A stretch of 64,000 nt of DNA from Streptomyces smyrnaeus. GTDB taxonomy: Bacteria; Actinomycetota; Actinomycetes; Streptomycetales; Streptomycetaceae. Below, one piece after another: positions 45,530 through 55,583 of the stretch (the first letter of the stretch is position 1; each line of letters begins with the position of its first letter). The stretch lies in NCBI RefSeq assembly GCF_017676345.1, contig NZ_JAFFZM010000025.1, positions 30,346 to 94,345 on the forward strand, written 5' to 3'. The notes under the pieces were generated by a model. The model searched no databases. It was not told the DNA's origin and saw only the letters and a program-made list of their open reading frames with translations. A program made the position numbers and the translations under genes.

Positions 45530-48500
45530 CTACCAGGAGTTTACCGTGAAGAGGCGCTTCACTCTAGTCTCATTTCCTCCGAAGGAGCCTTCGACTCCGA
45601 CGCCTGTGCCCCCTCCCAACGTAACGGAGGATACATCTTCCCCTCGGCTGTTTTGCACTCTACTCCCTCGGGGGCCTACCGCCTCTGAGTAGCTGAATGA
45701 GGCGGCTGGCCCGAGCCCTCCTGACACATCGTAGCCTGCGCCTCCCCCAGCAATTTGCGAGATGTCGTCTGCGTTGCTCGACATCAGCCCCAGGGTTCCG
45801 GAGGCCCCGACTGAGGGGGATTCGCGGCCACTGCTCCAGGTCAAGGCGTAGTCGGTCTTTCCATCCGGTCTAGACGTGTTGGTAATGCAAGCACTACCAC
45901 TCCATCCGAGCCCAAAACCCACCGATACGTTCGCGCAAATACCTGTGGTGTCTCCTGCCATGTATGTGTCCACGACCCGCTTGAGTCCGGTGTGTCTGTA
46001 TATTCCCTTCCAGAATCCTTCGTTCTTCTGGTTCTTCTTTGCCCGCGCTTTGGCGGCTTTGCGTGCGGCGGCGAGTTTTGCTGCTCTGTTGGCGGCTGCC
46101 TGTTGTGCGATGACCTTGGGGTAGGAATACCTTAGGTAGGTACGGTAGGTCTTCCAGTTGCGTGCTTCCAGTTCGCGGTATTTCTTGGTGGCGCGGCCTC
46201 GTTTGTTGAGGTAGCCGAGGTGCTGGAGGTGGTGTTTCATGACCTTGGCGTTGCCGTAGCCCTTCTTGGTGACATCGTCCCAGAGCATCTCGCCGGACGG
46301 GTCGGAGAAGGTGGACGGGTTGTTGCCGCCGTACTGGTAGGGGTTGTGCTGGCGCTGGTCGTCGGCGGCCAGGAAGGGGTCTACGGACAGGAACCGGCCC
46401 AGGCCGGGGTCGTACTCACGCGCGCCCAGGTGGGTGGTGCCGGTGGGGTCCTGGGTACCGTCGACGAAGCCGCGGGTGCCGGGCCAGGCGGTGCCGCCGG
46501 AGGCAGCGCCGTTGCGGGGGCCGCCGAAGGGGAGCTGTTTGCGGCGGGTGACGATCTGGCTGGAGCCGAAGGCGACGGCGATCAGGGCGGTGCCCTGCTG
46601 ATCGGGGAAGAGGTAGTGGATGCCCTGGCCGGTGGCGCGAGTGGCGACGGTGCGGTTGTTAAAGGTGTAGTAACGGGTGCCAGTCACCTTGCCGTCGGCG
46701 GTGGTGGTCAGTTCGTTACCCTCCGGCAGGTAGAGCGTGGCGGAGCCGTCGGAGTTGTGAGAGAAGAGGCGGTCTCCGTCGGGGGTGTAGAGGTAGCTGG
46801 TGGTGGTGTCTCCTTCTTCGACCGTTTCGAGGTGGCCTTCGGCGTCCCAGGCAAGTTTCTGGCCGTGGGTCCCCCCGGTGCGTGAGGTGGTGTTGCCAGC
46901 TTGGTCGAAGTCAAAGGTCTCGGTGCCATCATCGTCTGCGGTGGGGGCGCCGGTTGTGGTGACCGAGCGGAGGATGTTGGCGCGGGGTTCGCCGGGAGTT
47001 CCGTAGGTGTAGGTGCGGACCTCGTCGGGCTCGCTGTCGCTTGACTCTGTGCCGAGGCTGTGGCGCACCTCGCGGGTGCGGTTGCCAGCCTTGTCGTAGC
47101 TGAAGGACTGCCAGTACGGGTCGGAGCCACCGATGTTCTGCTTGTCCGGTGCGGTGGCGCAGGACTGGTCCGGGTCGGCGGTGGTCCAGGCGGCGGTGAG
47201 GCGCTGGAGGGGGTCGGTGGCGAAGCACTGGACGTCGTGGGTGGCAGCCTCGTCCTGGCTTGCGGTGGCGGCGATGCGTGTGGTGTTGCCCGCCTGGTCG
47301 TAGCTGTAGCGGGTGTCCTCGATCCGCAGGGCCACCTGTCCGTCGATGGTGTCGCGGGTCAGCCGGCCCGTGTGTTCGTCCCAGTCGCGGGTTTCGTAGA
47401 GTTTCCGCCCGTTGAGCCCGTGCTCGGTGCGGACCGGATGAGCCAGAGGGTCGTAGGTGGTGTTGTTGACCAAGGGGACACCGCCGGCGGAGAGCGAGGT
47501 GGGCAGCCCGTCGGCGGAGAAGCCGGTGGCCATCCGTTCCGAGGGCAGGCCGCCGGCTGCCGGCTGGTCGAAGCCGGTCGGGGTACCGGTCTCGATGTCG
47601 TAGAAGTACCGCCAGGAGTAGCTGCCCGCCAGGGCTCCTTCGCCACCGGGAATGGTGACGGTGGTGCCGGTGGGTTGGTAGCGGTCGGTGTAGCCGGTGA
47701 CAGTGGTGGTGTAGGCGTCGCCGTCGACGTAGCGGGTCGAGGAGTCCGGTTGGCCCTTGGCTTCCTTGTCGTAGCTCCAGGCCGCGCGGGTGGTGTCGCC
47801 CTGCTTCAGCGCGGTCTTGCGGCCCAGGACGTCATAGGTCGCGGTCAGGGTGTTGCCGCGGGCGTCGGTGGTCTTGACCGGCTGGTCGAGCCGGTCGTAG
47901 GTGACGGTGCCTTTGCCCTTGTCTGGGTCGTCGGCGCTGGTCTGCCGACCGCGGGCGTCGTAGGTCCACTGCCAGGTGTTGCCGGCGGCATCCGTAAAGC
48001 GGGTGGGCTTGCCGTGGATGCCGTACCTGGTGGTGGCCTTCACCGATTCGGTGCGGTCGGCGTTGGTGTAGGAGAGGCGCTCGGTCACCCGGTCCTGGAT
48101 GTCGGTGACCTCAGTGGTGGCGGTGCCGCCCTTCGGGGGGATGACGGTGGTGCGCTCGCCGTCGTACCGGGTGGTGGTGCGGCGGGTCTCGTCCCCGTAC
48201 TTCTGGTGGATCTCGGCCGTGGTGCGGCCGGCGCCGTCGTGGCGGGTGATGACGGACGCGGGGATCTTGGCGTCGTCGGCGGTTACCAGGGTGGCCTCCG
48301 GTTCGCCCTCTGCGTAGTAAGGGCTGTAGGTCTTCCACTCCTGGCCGAGCGTGTCGTACATCGTTTCGGTCACCACCCGGCCTGTACTGCTGCGGGCGGC
48401 CGGCTTCTGGGTCTCCCGTTCCCGGAGGAGACCGTCGTAGAAGGTGTACGAGGTGCCGTAGGTGCCGTCCTTGCGCAGTTGTTTGGCGCTGACGACGACG

Positions 48501-51500
48501 GGCTTGTCCTTGCTGACGCGGTAGGCGAACTCGGCCGAGGGCTTGGTGGTGTGGTCGGCCTTGGGCCAGCCCGGGGCCCACACACGGGTCGTGCGGCCCA
48601 GAGAGTCGTACTCGACGTCGGTGCGCTTGCCGTTGGCGTCGACGACTGCTGTCGTGTTGTCGCGCCGCTGGTCGAGGTAGGTGGTCTTGGTGTGGCCCAG
48701 CGGGTTGGTCTCGACCGTCTTGCGCGCGGCTTCGCCGGTTGCCGGGGTGTAGGCCGTGGTCGTCTTGTTGTCCTTGGCGTCGGTGGCGGACAGTTCCCGG
48801 CCGTATCGGTCATAGGTCGCGGTCTTCGTGGTGATGTAGCCGGTGCCCTCGCCGTCGTTTTCGTCGGTGCGGGTCACATCGCCCTTGGTCGGTGTGGCAT
48901 CCAGCGTATCGGCGCCGTCGTAGTAGCTGCGCTGGGTCGATATCAGATCGGCCGGGAGGTCGGCTTCGGCGTCGCACTCGGTGGCCACCGTCTTCTCCTC
49001 CGCCACCAGGCCGAGGATGTTCTTGTCCGGGTTTCGTGCGTACGTGGTGGTGGTGCACTTCTCGTCGCCGTCCACCGTTGTGTCGCCGGTCTCGGACTCA
49101 CGGATGACCATCCCGTACGAGTCGAAGCTGCGGGTGGTCTCGCCCCGGCGGGCTTTCCCGCTGCTCAGCGGCTCCCGGGTGGCCTCCTTCCGTACGCCCG
49201 TGTGCCGGGCCTCCAGCGCCGGCAGCCCGGAGCGGTCCGCGCTGGCCGTTGGGGCTGAGCGCCAGGGGGTATAGGAGGTGGCCTCCGTCAGCTTGCCCTC
49301 CACACCGTTGAAGGTGGCTTCCTCGCGGGTCATCCCCGCGAACTCGGGCCGGTCGGTGACCTCTACGCCTTCCGAGTCGGCGACCTTGGCGCCGTCGATA
49401 CCCCGGAAGTAGCGCGCCTCGGTGCGGGTGGGGGTGTCGTCCGTGGTGCCGGTGACCGTGCGCACGCGTGGGTAGCCGCGCCGGTCGCTGTAGGTGCGGT
49501 ACTTGGCTTTGGTGAACTCGTCCTCGTCCTTCGCCCAGGCCATACCGCCCACGTAGGTGTAGGCGGTTTGTTTGGCCGGGGCGCCAGCGGTGTTGTCGGT
49601 CTCGATCACCTGATCGACGACATAGGCGTGGAACCAGTCCTGGTAGGGCTCCCAGTCCGCGGCCGGTGCATCCGGTGGCGACCAGATGACCGGGTAACAG
49701 CGCTTGCTGTTCGACGCCGGGTCGGGGAGGGAGCCGGGCTTGCACTCGGGGCCGGAGTAGGTGACTCCAACGGTGCCGCCGGTCTCGGTGTCGATGGCGT
49801 GCACCCGGTAGCGGTTGTAAGGCGGGATCGGGTCGATGGCGCCCTCGACCCGGTTGGGGAGCTGCTGGCCGCGGAAGGTGACGGCCGGCATGGTGACCGC
49901 TTCACTGCCGGTGTGCCCCGTACGCGTGATCGACTTCAGCCACAGCGGTGGCGCCGTACCATCCCCCGTCGACGGGAAGGACTGGGCCAGCTTCCAGCTG
50001 TCGACCTTCTTGTAGGCGCCCTCCACCAGCGCGGAGGCTGTGATGCCGGTCAGCCGCTTACGGGACCAGAAGGACGGTGTGGCCTTCCCCGCGCAGTCAT
50101 CGCCCTTCTTGCAGTACCGGTCGAAGGGCACATCCGGCCACTTGGTGGCGTTGGACTTGGTGAACTTGTCGGCCGCGCAGTCGAACGAGTCAGTCTTCAA
50201 GCAGCGCTCGGAGACGGTGAAGTCCACCTTTGCCGCGGCGTTGGCGCTGTAGACGGAGCTGGAGCGCAGCCCGTACTCGGCGCGCTTGAGATATCCGCCG
50301 CGAACGTAACTGGTCGGGGTGCCCTTGCCGGTGGAGTCATCCACGTTGCGGGCGTAGTAGTTGCTCTCCTTGGCCCAGTAGTAGGCCATGGCGTCCGCGT
50401 GCGGGTCGACGACGTAGTCCAGGTTCCAGTGCCAGCCCTGCCGGCACCAGGAGTCCTTGAACGCGGAGGCATGGCACGGCTCGCCGGAGTGGTTGCCGAA
50501 CACGGGGGTGGTGAAGACGGAGTCGGTCTCCTGCTTACCGTCCGACCAGCCCGGCAGCCGGTTGTAGCCGAAGTAGTAGCGCACGCCGTCCGGTGTCGTC
50601 ACGCGCCAGTACTCGCCGTTGTCATCGCCGTTGTGCCGCTCGGGGGAGGCCAGTTGCGCGATCCGGGTGCCGTCGTCGTCCTTCTTGCGCCACTCACTGC
50701 CCGGCCCATCCCCCTTGAGCTTGACCAGCTCGGTGGAGGAACCGCCCAGCGACAGCGTGGCGTTGTCCTTCTTCCAGCACTGGTCGCCCACCTTCGAGGA
50801 CGGGTTGTTGCCGTCCTTCTTGTCCTCCTCACAGGAAACGTAGCGGCGCTCGATGAAGCCTGGAGACAGAGACCAGCCGTCACCCGCCCAGTTGGCCTGA
50901 TTGTTCGTGGCCGCGGTACGGCCGTCGACCGACTGCGAGGAGTACTCCAGCGACAGGTCCGGCTCCAGACCCCCCGGAACCCCCGGGGCCTCCAGGTCGT
51001 AGCTCCAGCCGAAACCGCCGCCCGACTCCCCCGCGGTCCACTTGCCCGACGGCGCCAGCTTCGTCGCGGAGAAGTCGCCCGCCGAACCGGAAGTATCCGC
51101 GGAGACGGCCAGCAGGACCGTGCCACTTTGCGGAGTCATACGCAGCGACGACGAACCGGACACGCTCTTGGGGGCGGTGGACGCCACTACCGGGTCTGAG
51201 ATTTTGTCCCCGGCAGCCGCGTCTCCGGCGCCCGCCGCGGGGACCTGCACCGTCGCGGACAGCGTGGAGTCGTCCGAATTGTTGACAGCCTTGAGGACCT
51301 GCCCGGGTGCGCAACCGCGCGCCGTGGGGGTGGTCAACGCACAGGCCGGCACCCGGCGCAGGTCCAGCCGGGACGCCCAGCCACCGCCATAGAGATCACG
51401 GAAACCGGAGTAGTCCAGCTCCAGGCCGACCTCACGCTTCCCGGCCTTGCGCGCACCAGCCCTACGGCCGCTCTCGGAGCTGTCCTTGTCGTCCTGCCGA

Positions 51501-51943
51501 GAGACGAAGCCGCGCACCGCGAGCAGTGGCCCGTCGATGCCGGCTGCCTGGGCCGTCGAGCGTGGCAGCACCTGCACCTGGACGCGATCAGCCGCTCCTT
51601 TGCCGCGCTTGCTGTCCTTCGACGGACGGGTGAGCTTGACGGGCAGCGAACCGGCCTTCAGTCGACGGGGCTTCGAGCCGGTGGACGGAGTAACTCCTTC
51701 CGTCGTACCCGGGCGCGGCCACGTACTGCGGTGCGGCTTCCAGAGGTGCTTGGTGGTCTCGTCGGGTTTCGCAGGCTCCTTGCCTTTCACCTGTCGAGTC
51801 GGCACCGGGTCCATGTCCTGGGGCGTGCGCAGCTCCAGCGACGCGGCAGCCGCGACCGGTCCCCCGAGCAGCCCGGCGCCGAGCGCTGCTGCAAGACCCA
51901 CGCACACGCTGCGGATCCGGCGTCTGCCACGACCGTGCCTCAT
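45530..51943 (-). CDS. giant secreted RHS/YD-repeat protein with variable C-terminal domain
   Basis: A 2,137-residue protein. A signal peptide lies at residues 1-35 (RRRIRSVCVGLAAALGAGLL); ATG at 51943 is chosen for it. A beta-rich N-terminal region (to about 600) leads into YD repeats (about 950-1,800: YDRLDQPVKTTDARGNTLTA, YDVLGRK, YDQAGNTTRI). The RHS core closes with GRFLSVDPFLAADDQRQHNP and GGNNPSTFSDPSGE near 1,885, the usual self-cleavage boundary. After it come a Lys/Ala-rich helix (AKLAAARKAAKARAKKN) and about 165 residues of Gly/Ser-rich strands with two cysteines. The YD shell normally encloses such a C-terminal toxin. No enzyme motif is seen in it. Confidence 0.88.
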   Translation of the reverse strand: MRHGRGRRRIRSVCVGLAAALGAGLLGGPVAAAASLELRTPQDMDPVPTRQVKGKEPAKPDETTKHLWKPHRSTWPRPGTTEGVTPSTGSKPRRLKAGSLPVKLTRPSKDSKRGKGAADRVQVQVLPRSTAQAAGIDGPLLAVRGFVSRQDDKDSSESGRRAGARKAGKREVGLELDYSGFRDLYGGGWASRLDLRRVPACALTTPTARGCAPGQVLKAVNNSDDSTLSATVQVPAAGAGDAAAGDKISDPVVASTAPKSVSGSSSLRMTPQSGTVLLAVSADTSGSAGDFSATKLAPSGKWTAGESGGGFGWSYDLEAPGVPGGLEPDLSLEYSSQSVDGRTAATNNQANWAGDGWSLSPGFIERRYVSCEEDKKDGNNPSSKVGDQCWKKDNATLSLGGSSTELVKLKGDGPGSEWRKKDDDGTRIAQLASPERHNGDDNGEYWRVTTPDGVRYYFGYNRLPGWSDGKQETDSVFTTPVFGNHSGEPCHASAFKDSWCRQGWHWNLDYVVDPHADAMAYYWAKESNYYARNVDDSTGKGTPTSYVRGGYLKRAEYGLRSSSVYSANAAAKVDFTVSERCLKTDSFDCAADKFTKSNATKWPDVPFDRYCKKGDDCAGKATPSFWSRKRLTGITASALVEGAYKKVDSWKLAQSFPSTGDGTAPPLWLKSITRTGHTGSEAVTMPAVTFRGQQLPNRVEGAIDPIPPYNRYRVHAIDTETGGTVGVTYSGPECKPGSLPDPASNSKRCYPVIWSPPDAPAADWEPYQDWFHAYVVDQVIETDNTAGAPAKQTAYTYVGGMAWAKDEDEFTKAKYRTYSDRRGYPRVRTVTGTTDDTPTRTEARYFRGIDGAKVADSEGVEVTDRPEFAGMTREEATFNGVEGKLTEATSYTPWRSAPTASADRSGLPALEARHTGVRKEATREPLSSGKARRGETTRSFDSYGMVIRESETGDTTVDGDEKCTTTTYARNPDKNILGLVAEEKTVATECDAEADLPADLISTQRSYYDGADTLDATPTKGDVTRTDENDGEGTGYITTKTATYDRYGRELSATDAKDNKTTTAYTPATGEAARKTVETNPLGHTKTTYLDQRRDNTTAVVDANGKRTDVEYDSLGRTTRVWAPGWPKADHTTKPSAEFAYRVSKDKPVVVSAKQLRKDGTYGTSYTFYDGLLRERETQKPAARSSTGRVVTETMYDTLGQEWKTYSPYYAEGEPEATLVTADDAKIPASVITRHDGAGRTTAEIHQKYGDETRRTTTRYDGERTTVIPPKGGTATTEVTDIQDRVTERLSYTNADRTESVKATTRYGIHGKPTRFTDAAGNTWQWTYDARGRQTSADDPDKGKGTVTYDRLDQPVKTTDARGNTLTATYDVLGRKTALKQGDTTRAAWSYDKEAKGQPDSSTRYVDGDAYTTTVTGYTDRYQPTGTTVTIPGGEGALAGSYSWRYFYDIETGTPTGFDQPAAGGLPSERMATGFSADGLPTSLSAGGVPLVNNTTYDPLAHPVRTEHGLNGRKLYETRDWDEHTGRLTRDTIDGQVALRIEDTRYSYDQAGNTTRIAATASQDEAATHDVQCFATDPLQRLTAAWTTADPDQSCATAPDKQNIGGSDPYWQSFSYDKAGNRTREVRHSLGTESSDSEPDEVRTYTYGTPGEPRANILRSVTTTGAPTADDDGTETFDFDQAGNTTSRTGGTHGQKLAWDAEGHLETVEEGDTTTSYLYTPDGDRLFSHNSDGSATLYLPEGNELTTTADGKVTGTRYYTFNNRTVATRATGQGIHYLFPDQQGTALIAVAFGSSQIVTRRKQLPFGGPRNGAASGGTAWPGTRGFVDGTQDPTGTTHLGAREYDPGLGRFLSVDPFLAADDQRQHNPYQYGGNNPSTFSDPSGEMLWDDVTKKGYGNAKVMKHHLQHLGYLNKRGRATKKYRELEARNWKTYRTYLRYSYPKVIAQQAAANRAAKLAAARKAAKARAKKNQKNEGFWKGIYRHTGLKRVVDTYMAGDTTGICANVSVGFGLGWSGSACITNTSRPDGKTDYALTWSSGRESPSVGASGTLGLMSSNADDISQIAGGGAGYDVSGGLGPAASFSYSEAVGPRGSRVQNSRGEDVSSVTLGGGTGVGVEGSFGGNETRVKRLFTVNSW

Positions 51944-52322
51944 CCCGCCCCACCCCTTCACAAGCCCCCCGCACGCCTTCACAAGCACAAAACAGAGGAG
52001 ACCGTAGACACGGGGAATTCTTTGTTTCCAGAGGCAAGTACCGGGCTTTACTTACTCGTTATACGGCGGAAAACGGAAGGCACACCTCCGCAAGATCGAA
52101 TGTCGACGCGCGTCCCGTATGTCCGCTTACGCGTGTCTGGGGCTTGCGCTGACCGTGTTTGAAGTGCATGAACGCCGGGCAGCGCTCCGCGGGGGCTCAC
52201 CGCGCTTTGGGGGTCGGGGGATCAGTGATCCTTGATTTCGCGTCGAATCTCTTGGTGTGGCCGGTTCTCCATGGCCCGACGGGCATACCCGGTTCACGTG
52301 AAGGCATGGAAAAGGAACAGTG
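51944..52322. other. 379-base divergent control region of the RHS and FG-GAP genes
   Basis: The gap is poorer in GC than the rest of the window. It holds an AT-rich part at 52,018-52,075 with TTACTTACTCGTTATACGG, which on the minus strand could supply a -10 for the RHS gene. GATCAGTGATC at 52,220-52,230 is a perfect 11-base palindrome. AAAAGGAAC before 52,323 serves as the FG-GAP ribosome site. I cannot assign a regulator. Confidence 0.4.
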
Positions 52323-55300
52323 ATGAGAGAAAGTCGCAGGCGCCGCCGTAGATGCTTCAGTAGGCGCTCCGGCGGCCTGGGCACGGCGCTGGCCGTCACC
52401 CTGTTGGCGTCGCTACTGGGCGCCTCCCCGGCAGCCGCGGCGTCGGCGTCCGGCTCCGCTGCGCCGGGCGGGAAGGCGTCGGGCCCCCGGCATACGCCGG
52501 AGGAGACTCGGGCCCTCGCCCAGGCGGCAAACAGTGGCGAGCCGGTCGAGCTGCGTTCGAAGCGCACCGAGTACACCAAGGTGTTCGCCAATCCCGAAGG
52601 CGACTTCACCCAGGACACCTACGCCCTCCCGCAGTCGGTCCAGCGTGACGGTGCCCTGGTGGACATCGACACGGGGCTGGAGAAGAATAAGGACGGCACC
52701 TACTCCCCGGCAGCCACCGAGACCAGCATGAGATTCTCGGGCGGCGGCGACGGCCCGCTGGCAACCGTGCTCCGGGACGGCCGTTCCCTGTCGCTCACCT
52801 GGCCTGACGGCGCGCTGCCCACACCCCAGGTGAACGGCGACTCCGTCACCTACCCGGAAGTTCTCAAGGGCGTCGATCTCACCCTGCGGGCCCACAACAC
52901 CGGCTTCGGCCAGCTGCTGAAGGTCAAGAACAAGGAAGCCGCACAGAACCCCGAGCTGCAAAAGATCGACTTCAAGCTCGCAGCCCAAGGACTGAAGGTG
53001 GACGCCGATCAGCACGGCAACCTGCGCGCCCACAACCCGGCCGGCCAGGAGGTCTTCACCGCTCCCACTCCGCGCATGTGGGACAGCAGCACCGACATCA
53101 CCGACGCAACCCCCACCCTTGCCCGCAGCGCGGGACCGACCACCCGGAGCGACGGCACTGCCGAGAGCCAAGCCGTCTCGGACGAGGAGTCGCAGCCCCA
53201 GCCCGGAGCGCGCGACGCCACCATGGACGTGGCCGTTGACGGGGACACCCTCTTTCTGACCCCGGACGCCGATGTACTGGCCGGCCCGGAGACGACGTAC
53301 CCCGTCTACCTCGACCCGAGCGTCTCCGGCTCACGCTACTCGTGGACCATCGCCTACAAGAAGTACCCCAACTCCTCTTACTACAACGGCTCCGGCTTCA
53401 ACGGCGGCACCACCACCGCCCGGGCCGGATACGAGAACTACACCAACGGGCTGGGCCGCTCCTACTTCCGTATGAACACCAAGAACCTGTGGAGCACCGA
53501 CAAAATCGTCTCCAAGTCCATCTTTCGTATCAAGAACACCTGGTCCTGGTCCTGTTCGAAGCGGAAGATCGAGCTGTGGCGCACCGCCCCCATCGGACCC
53601 GGCACGACCTGGAACAAGCAGCCCACCAAGCGCGAGACGCTCGATACCGTCACCGACGCCAAAGGCTGGGGCAGCGACTGCCCCGCAGGAAACCTCGCCT
53701 TCGACACGACCAAGGCGGCCAAGGACGCGGCGGCCAAGCACTGGAACACCATCACGCTCGGCCTGAAAGCCACCAACGAGTCGTCCGTCTACGGGTGGAA
53801 GAAGTTCGCCGCCAAATCCGCCGTGCTGTCCACCACCTACAACACCCGACCCAACACCCCCTCCGGACTGGACACCTCCCCCGTCAGCACCCGCAACAGC
53901 GACGGATGCGGCGACACAGATCCCCACGGCGCCATCGGCAACACCGACTTCTCCCTGGGTGCCAAGGTCAAAGACCGCGACGGCGGCACAGTCAAAGCAA
54001 TCTTCCACCTGTGGCCCACCGGCCACCGCTACGAGGACGACGGCGGTCTGATCATCGACAAAACGGTCTCCGTACCATCCGGAACCGTCGCCCGCGCCAA
54101 GGTCACCCGGGCCGACCTGAAGCCCTACCTGGACGTCGCGAACGGCAACTTCTCCTGGAAGGTCCGTGCCTACGACGGCAAGGCATACTCCGCCTGGAAC
54201 ACAGCCAAGGGCGACCCGGGCTGCCGCTTCGTCTTCGACCCCGACCGTCCCAGCACCCCACCCGGCGTCAGCTCCCCGCACTTCCCGGACGGAGACGACG
54301 GGTGGCCCGCCGCCACCGGCGAGGTGCGCTCCGAAGGGTCTTTCACCTTCTCGGCGGGCGGCGTGGACGACGTGACCGCCTACGAGCACTGGACCGACTC
54401 CAAGCCCGACCCCGTCAAGGTGGACGCCCCCTCGACCGGAGCCGACGCCACCGCCAAGCTCACCCCCACCTGGGCCGGCCCGCAGCACCTGTACGTGCGC
54501 AGCATCGACAAGGCAGGCAACCGCTCCGACACCCGCACCTACCTCTTCTACGCCAACAGCCTGGCCAAGCCCGACAAACCAGGTGACATCAACGGCGACG
54601 GCAACGCCGACCTGTGGGGCATCGACAAGGGCGGCACGCTCCACCGCTGGCAAGGCCAAGGTGACGGCACCGTCGAAGACCACGCACGCGCCGCCTCCGA
54701 CACCACGTGGAGCGATGCGCAGATCACCCACCGCGGCGACTGGACCGGCGACGGCTACGAGGATCTCATCGCCGTCCGCCCCGACGGCCCCGACGGCGAG
54801 CACCGGCTGTGGGCGCACCCCAACAACGGCTTCGGCTTCGCCTGCACCGCCTGCCGCACCGGCGACTACCAGCGCAGCGAACTGACCGTCCAGGACCCGG
54901 CCAACAACCACTGGAAAGACGGTGCCAAACAGATCCTCGCCATCGGCGACATGGACGGCGCCCTCGACCTGGACGGCGACGGTGAACCCGACACCGACAG
55001 CAACCCCGACCTCGTCGTCAACGACGGCACCAACATCTGGCTGTACTACGGCAGCGGCGACGGCTACCTCGATACGGTGCGAGAGCCCGTGCTCATCGGA
55101 GACACCGGAGCAGACAGCGTCACCCTCGCCGCCCCCGGCGACTTCAACGGCGACGGCCGTGTCGACCTCCTGGTCAGAAACGAGACCTCTGGCGGCAACC
55201 TCTACATCTACGACGGCGGCCAGCCCGACGGCATCGGCATCGGAAACCCCGAGCACCGCACCCGCATCGGCTGGAACTGGGGAACAGACACCGTGCCCGA

Positions 55301-55463
55301 ATTCACCGCCGCACCCGACGCCGACAACAACGGCAAGCTCGACCTCTGGGCCACCACACCCGGCAACGGCCAACTGCGCCTCTTCGCCAACCACACCGCA
55401 GACGGCCCGGAGAAAATCACCACCGTCTCCACCGCCTTCACCGGATACCGCTCACTGGGCTGA
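52323..55463 (+). CDS. secreted FG-GAP/VCBS-repeat protein, partner of the RHS gene
   Basis: The 1,046-residue protein has a long basic signal peptide (RRRRRCFSRRSGG then ALAVTLLASLLGASPAAAA, cut near 40). The N-terminal 300 residues contain TKVFANPEGDFTQDTYALPQ. A DNRLRE-like beta-sandwich follows (SYFRMNTKNLWSTDKIVSKS), then Ig-like parts and, from about 755, FG-GAP repeats with calcium-binding loops (GDINGDGNADLWGID, GDFNGDGRVDLLVRN). Such proteins form extracellular propellers. It is divergent from the RHS gene; families of this kind often lie beside RHS genes in streptomycetes, which suggests they work together on the cell surface. GTG at 52320 is an alternative start. Confidence 0.85.
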   Translation: MRESRRRRRRCFSRRSGGLGTALAVTLLASLLGASPAAAASASGSAAPGGKASGPRHTPEETRALAQAANSGEPVELRSKRTEYTKVFANPEGDFTQDTYALPQSVQRDGALVDIDTGLEKNKDGTYSPAATETSMRFSGGGDGPLATVLRDGRSLSLTWPDGALPTPQVNGDSVTYPEVLKGVDLTLRAHNTGFGQLLKVKNKEAAQNPELQKIDFKLAAQGLKVDADQHGNLRAHNPAGQEVFTAPTPRMWDSSTDITDATPTLARSAGPTTRSDGTAESQAVSDEESQPQPGARDATMDVAVDGDTLFLTPDADVLAGPETTYPVYLDPSVSGSRYSWTIAYKKYPNSSYYNGSGFNGGTTTARAGYENYTNGLGRSYFRMNTKNLWSTDKIVSKSIFRIKNTWSWSCSKRKIELWRTAPIGPGTTWNKQPTKRETLDTVTDAKGWGSDCPAGNLAFDTTKAAKDAAAKHWNTITLGLKATNESSVYGWKKFAAKSAVLSTTYNTRPNTPSGLDTSPVSTRNSDGCGDTDPHGAIGNTDFSLGAKVKDRDGGTVKAIFHLWPTGHRYEDDGGLIIDKTVSVPSGTVARAKVTRADLKPYLDVANGNFSWKVRAYDGKAYSAWNTAKGDPGCRFVFDPDRPSTPPGVSSPHFPDGDDGWPAATGEVRSEGSFTFSAGGVDDVTAYEHWTDSKPDPVKVDAPSTGADATAKLTPTWAGPQHLYVRSIDKAGNRSDTRTYLFYANSLAKPDKPGDINGDGNADLWGIDKGGTLHRWQGQGDGTVEDHARAASDTTWSDAQITHRGDWTGDGYEDLIAVRPDGPDGEHRLWAHPNNGFGFACTACRTGDYQRSELTVQDPANNHWKDGAKQILAIGDMDGALDLDGDGEPDTDSNPDLVVNDGTNIWLYYGSGDGYLDTVREPVLIGDTGADSVTLAAPGDFNGDGRVDLLVRNETSGGNLYIYDGGQPDGIGIGNPEHRTRIGWNWGTDTVPEFTAAPDADNNGKLDLWATTPGNGQLRLFANHTADGPEKITTVSTAFTGYRSLG

Positions 55464-55545
55464 CCACTTCCGCAGAACCCACTGAGACCGGAGCAATTAC
55501 GGCACATCGCCAGCCATCTCTCCGGGTTCCGGAATGCGCCACGGA

Positions 55546-55583
55546 CCGGCCGGGGCGGCCCGGAGAAGGGCCGCCCCGGCCGG
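55546..55583 (+). terminator. 16-bp-stem intrinsic terminator after the FG-GAP gene
   Basis: Positions 55,546-55,561 (CCGGCCGGGGCGGCCC) pair perfectly with 55,568-55,583 (GGGCCGCCCCGGCCGG) around a GGAGAA loop, 82 bases after the stop. It is the strongest hairpin in the window. The flanking 55,464-55,724 holds no gene. Confidence 0.85.

Noticed and set aside
47060..49258. A 732-codon + frame inside the RHS gene
   Set aside because: It is the mirror of the YD-repeat coding strand; Gly/Val-rich translation, no start signal, no motif.
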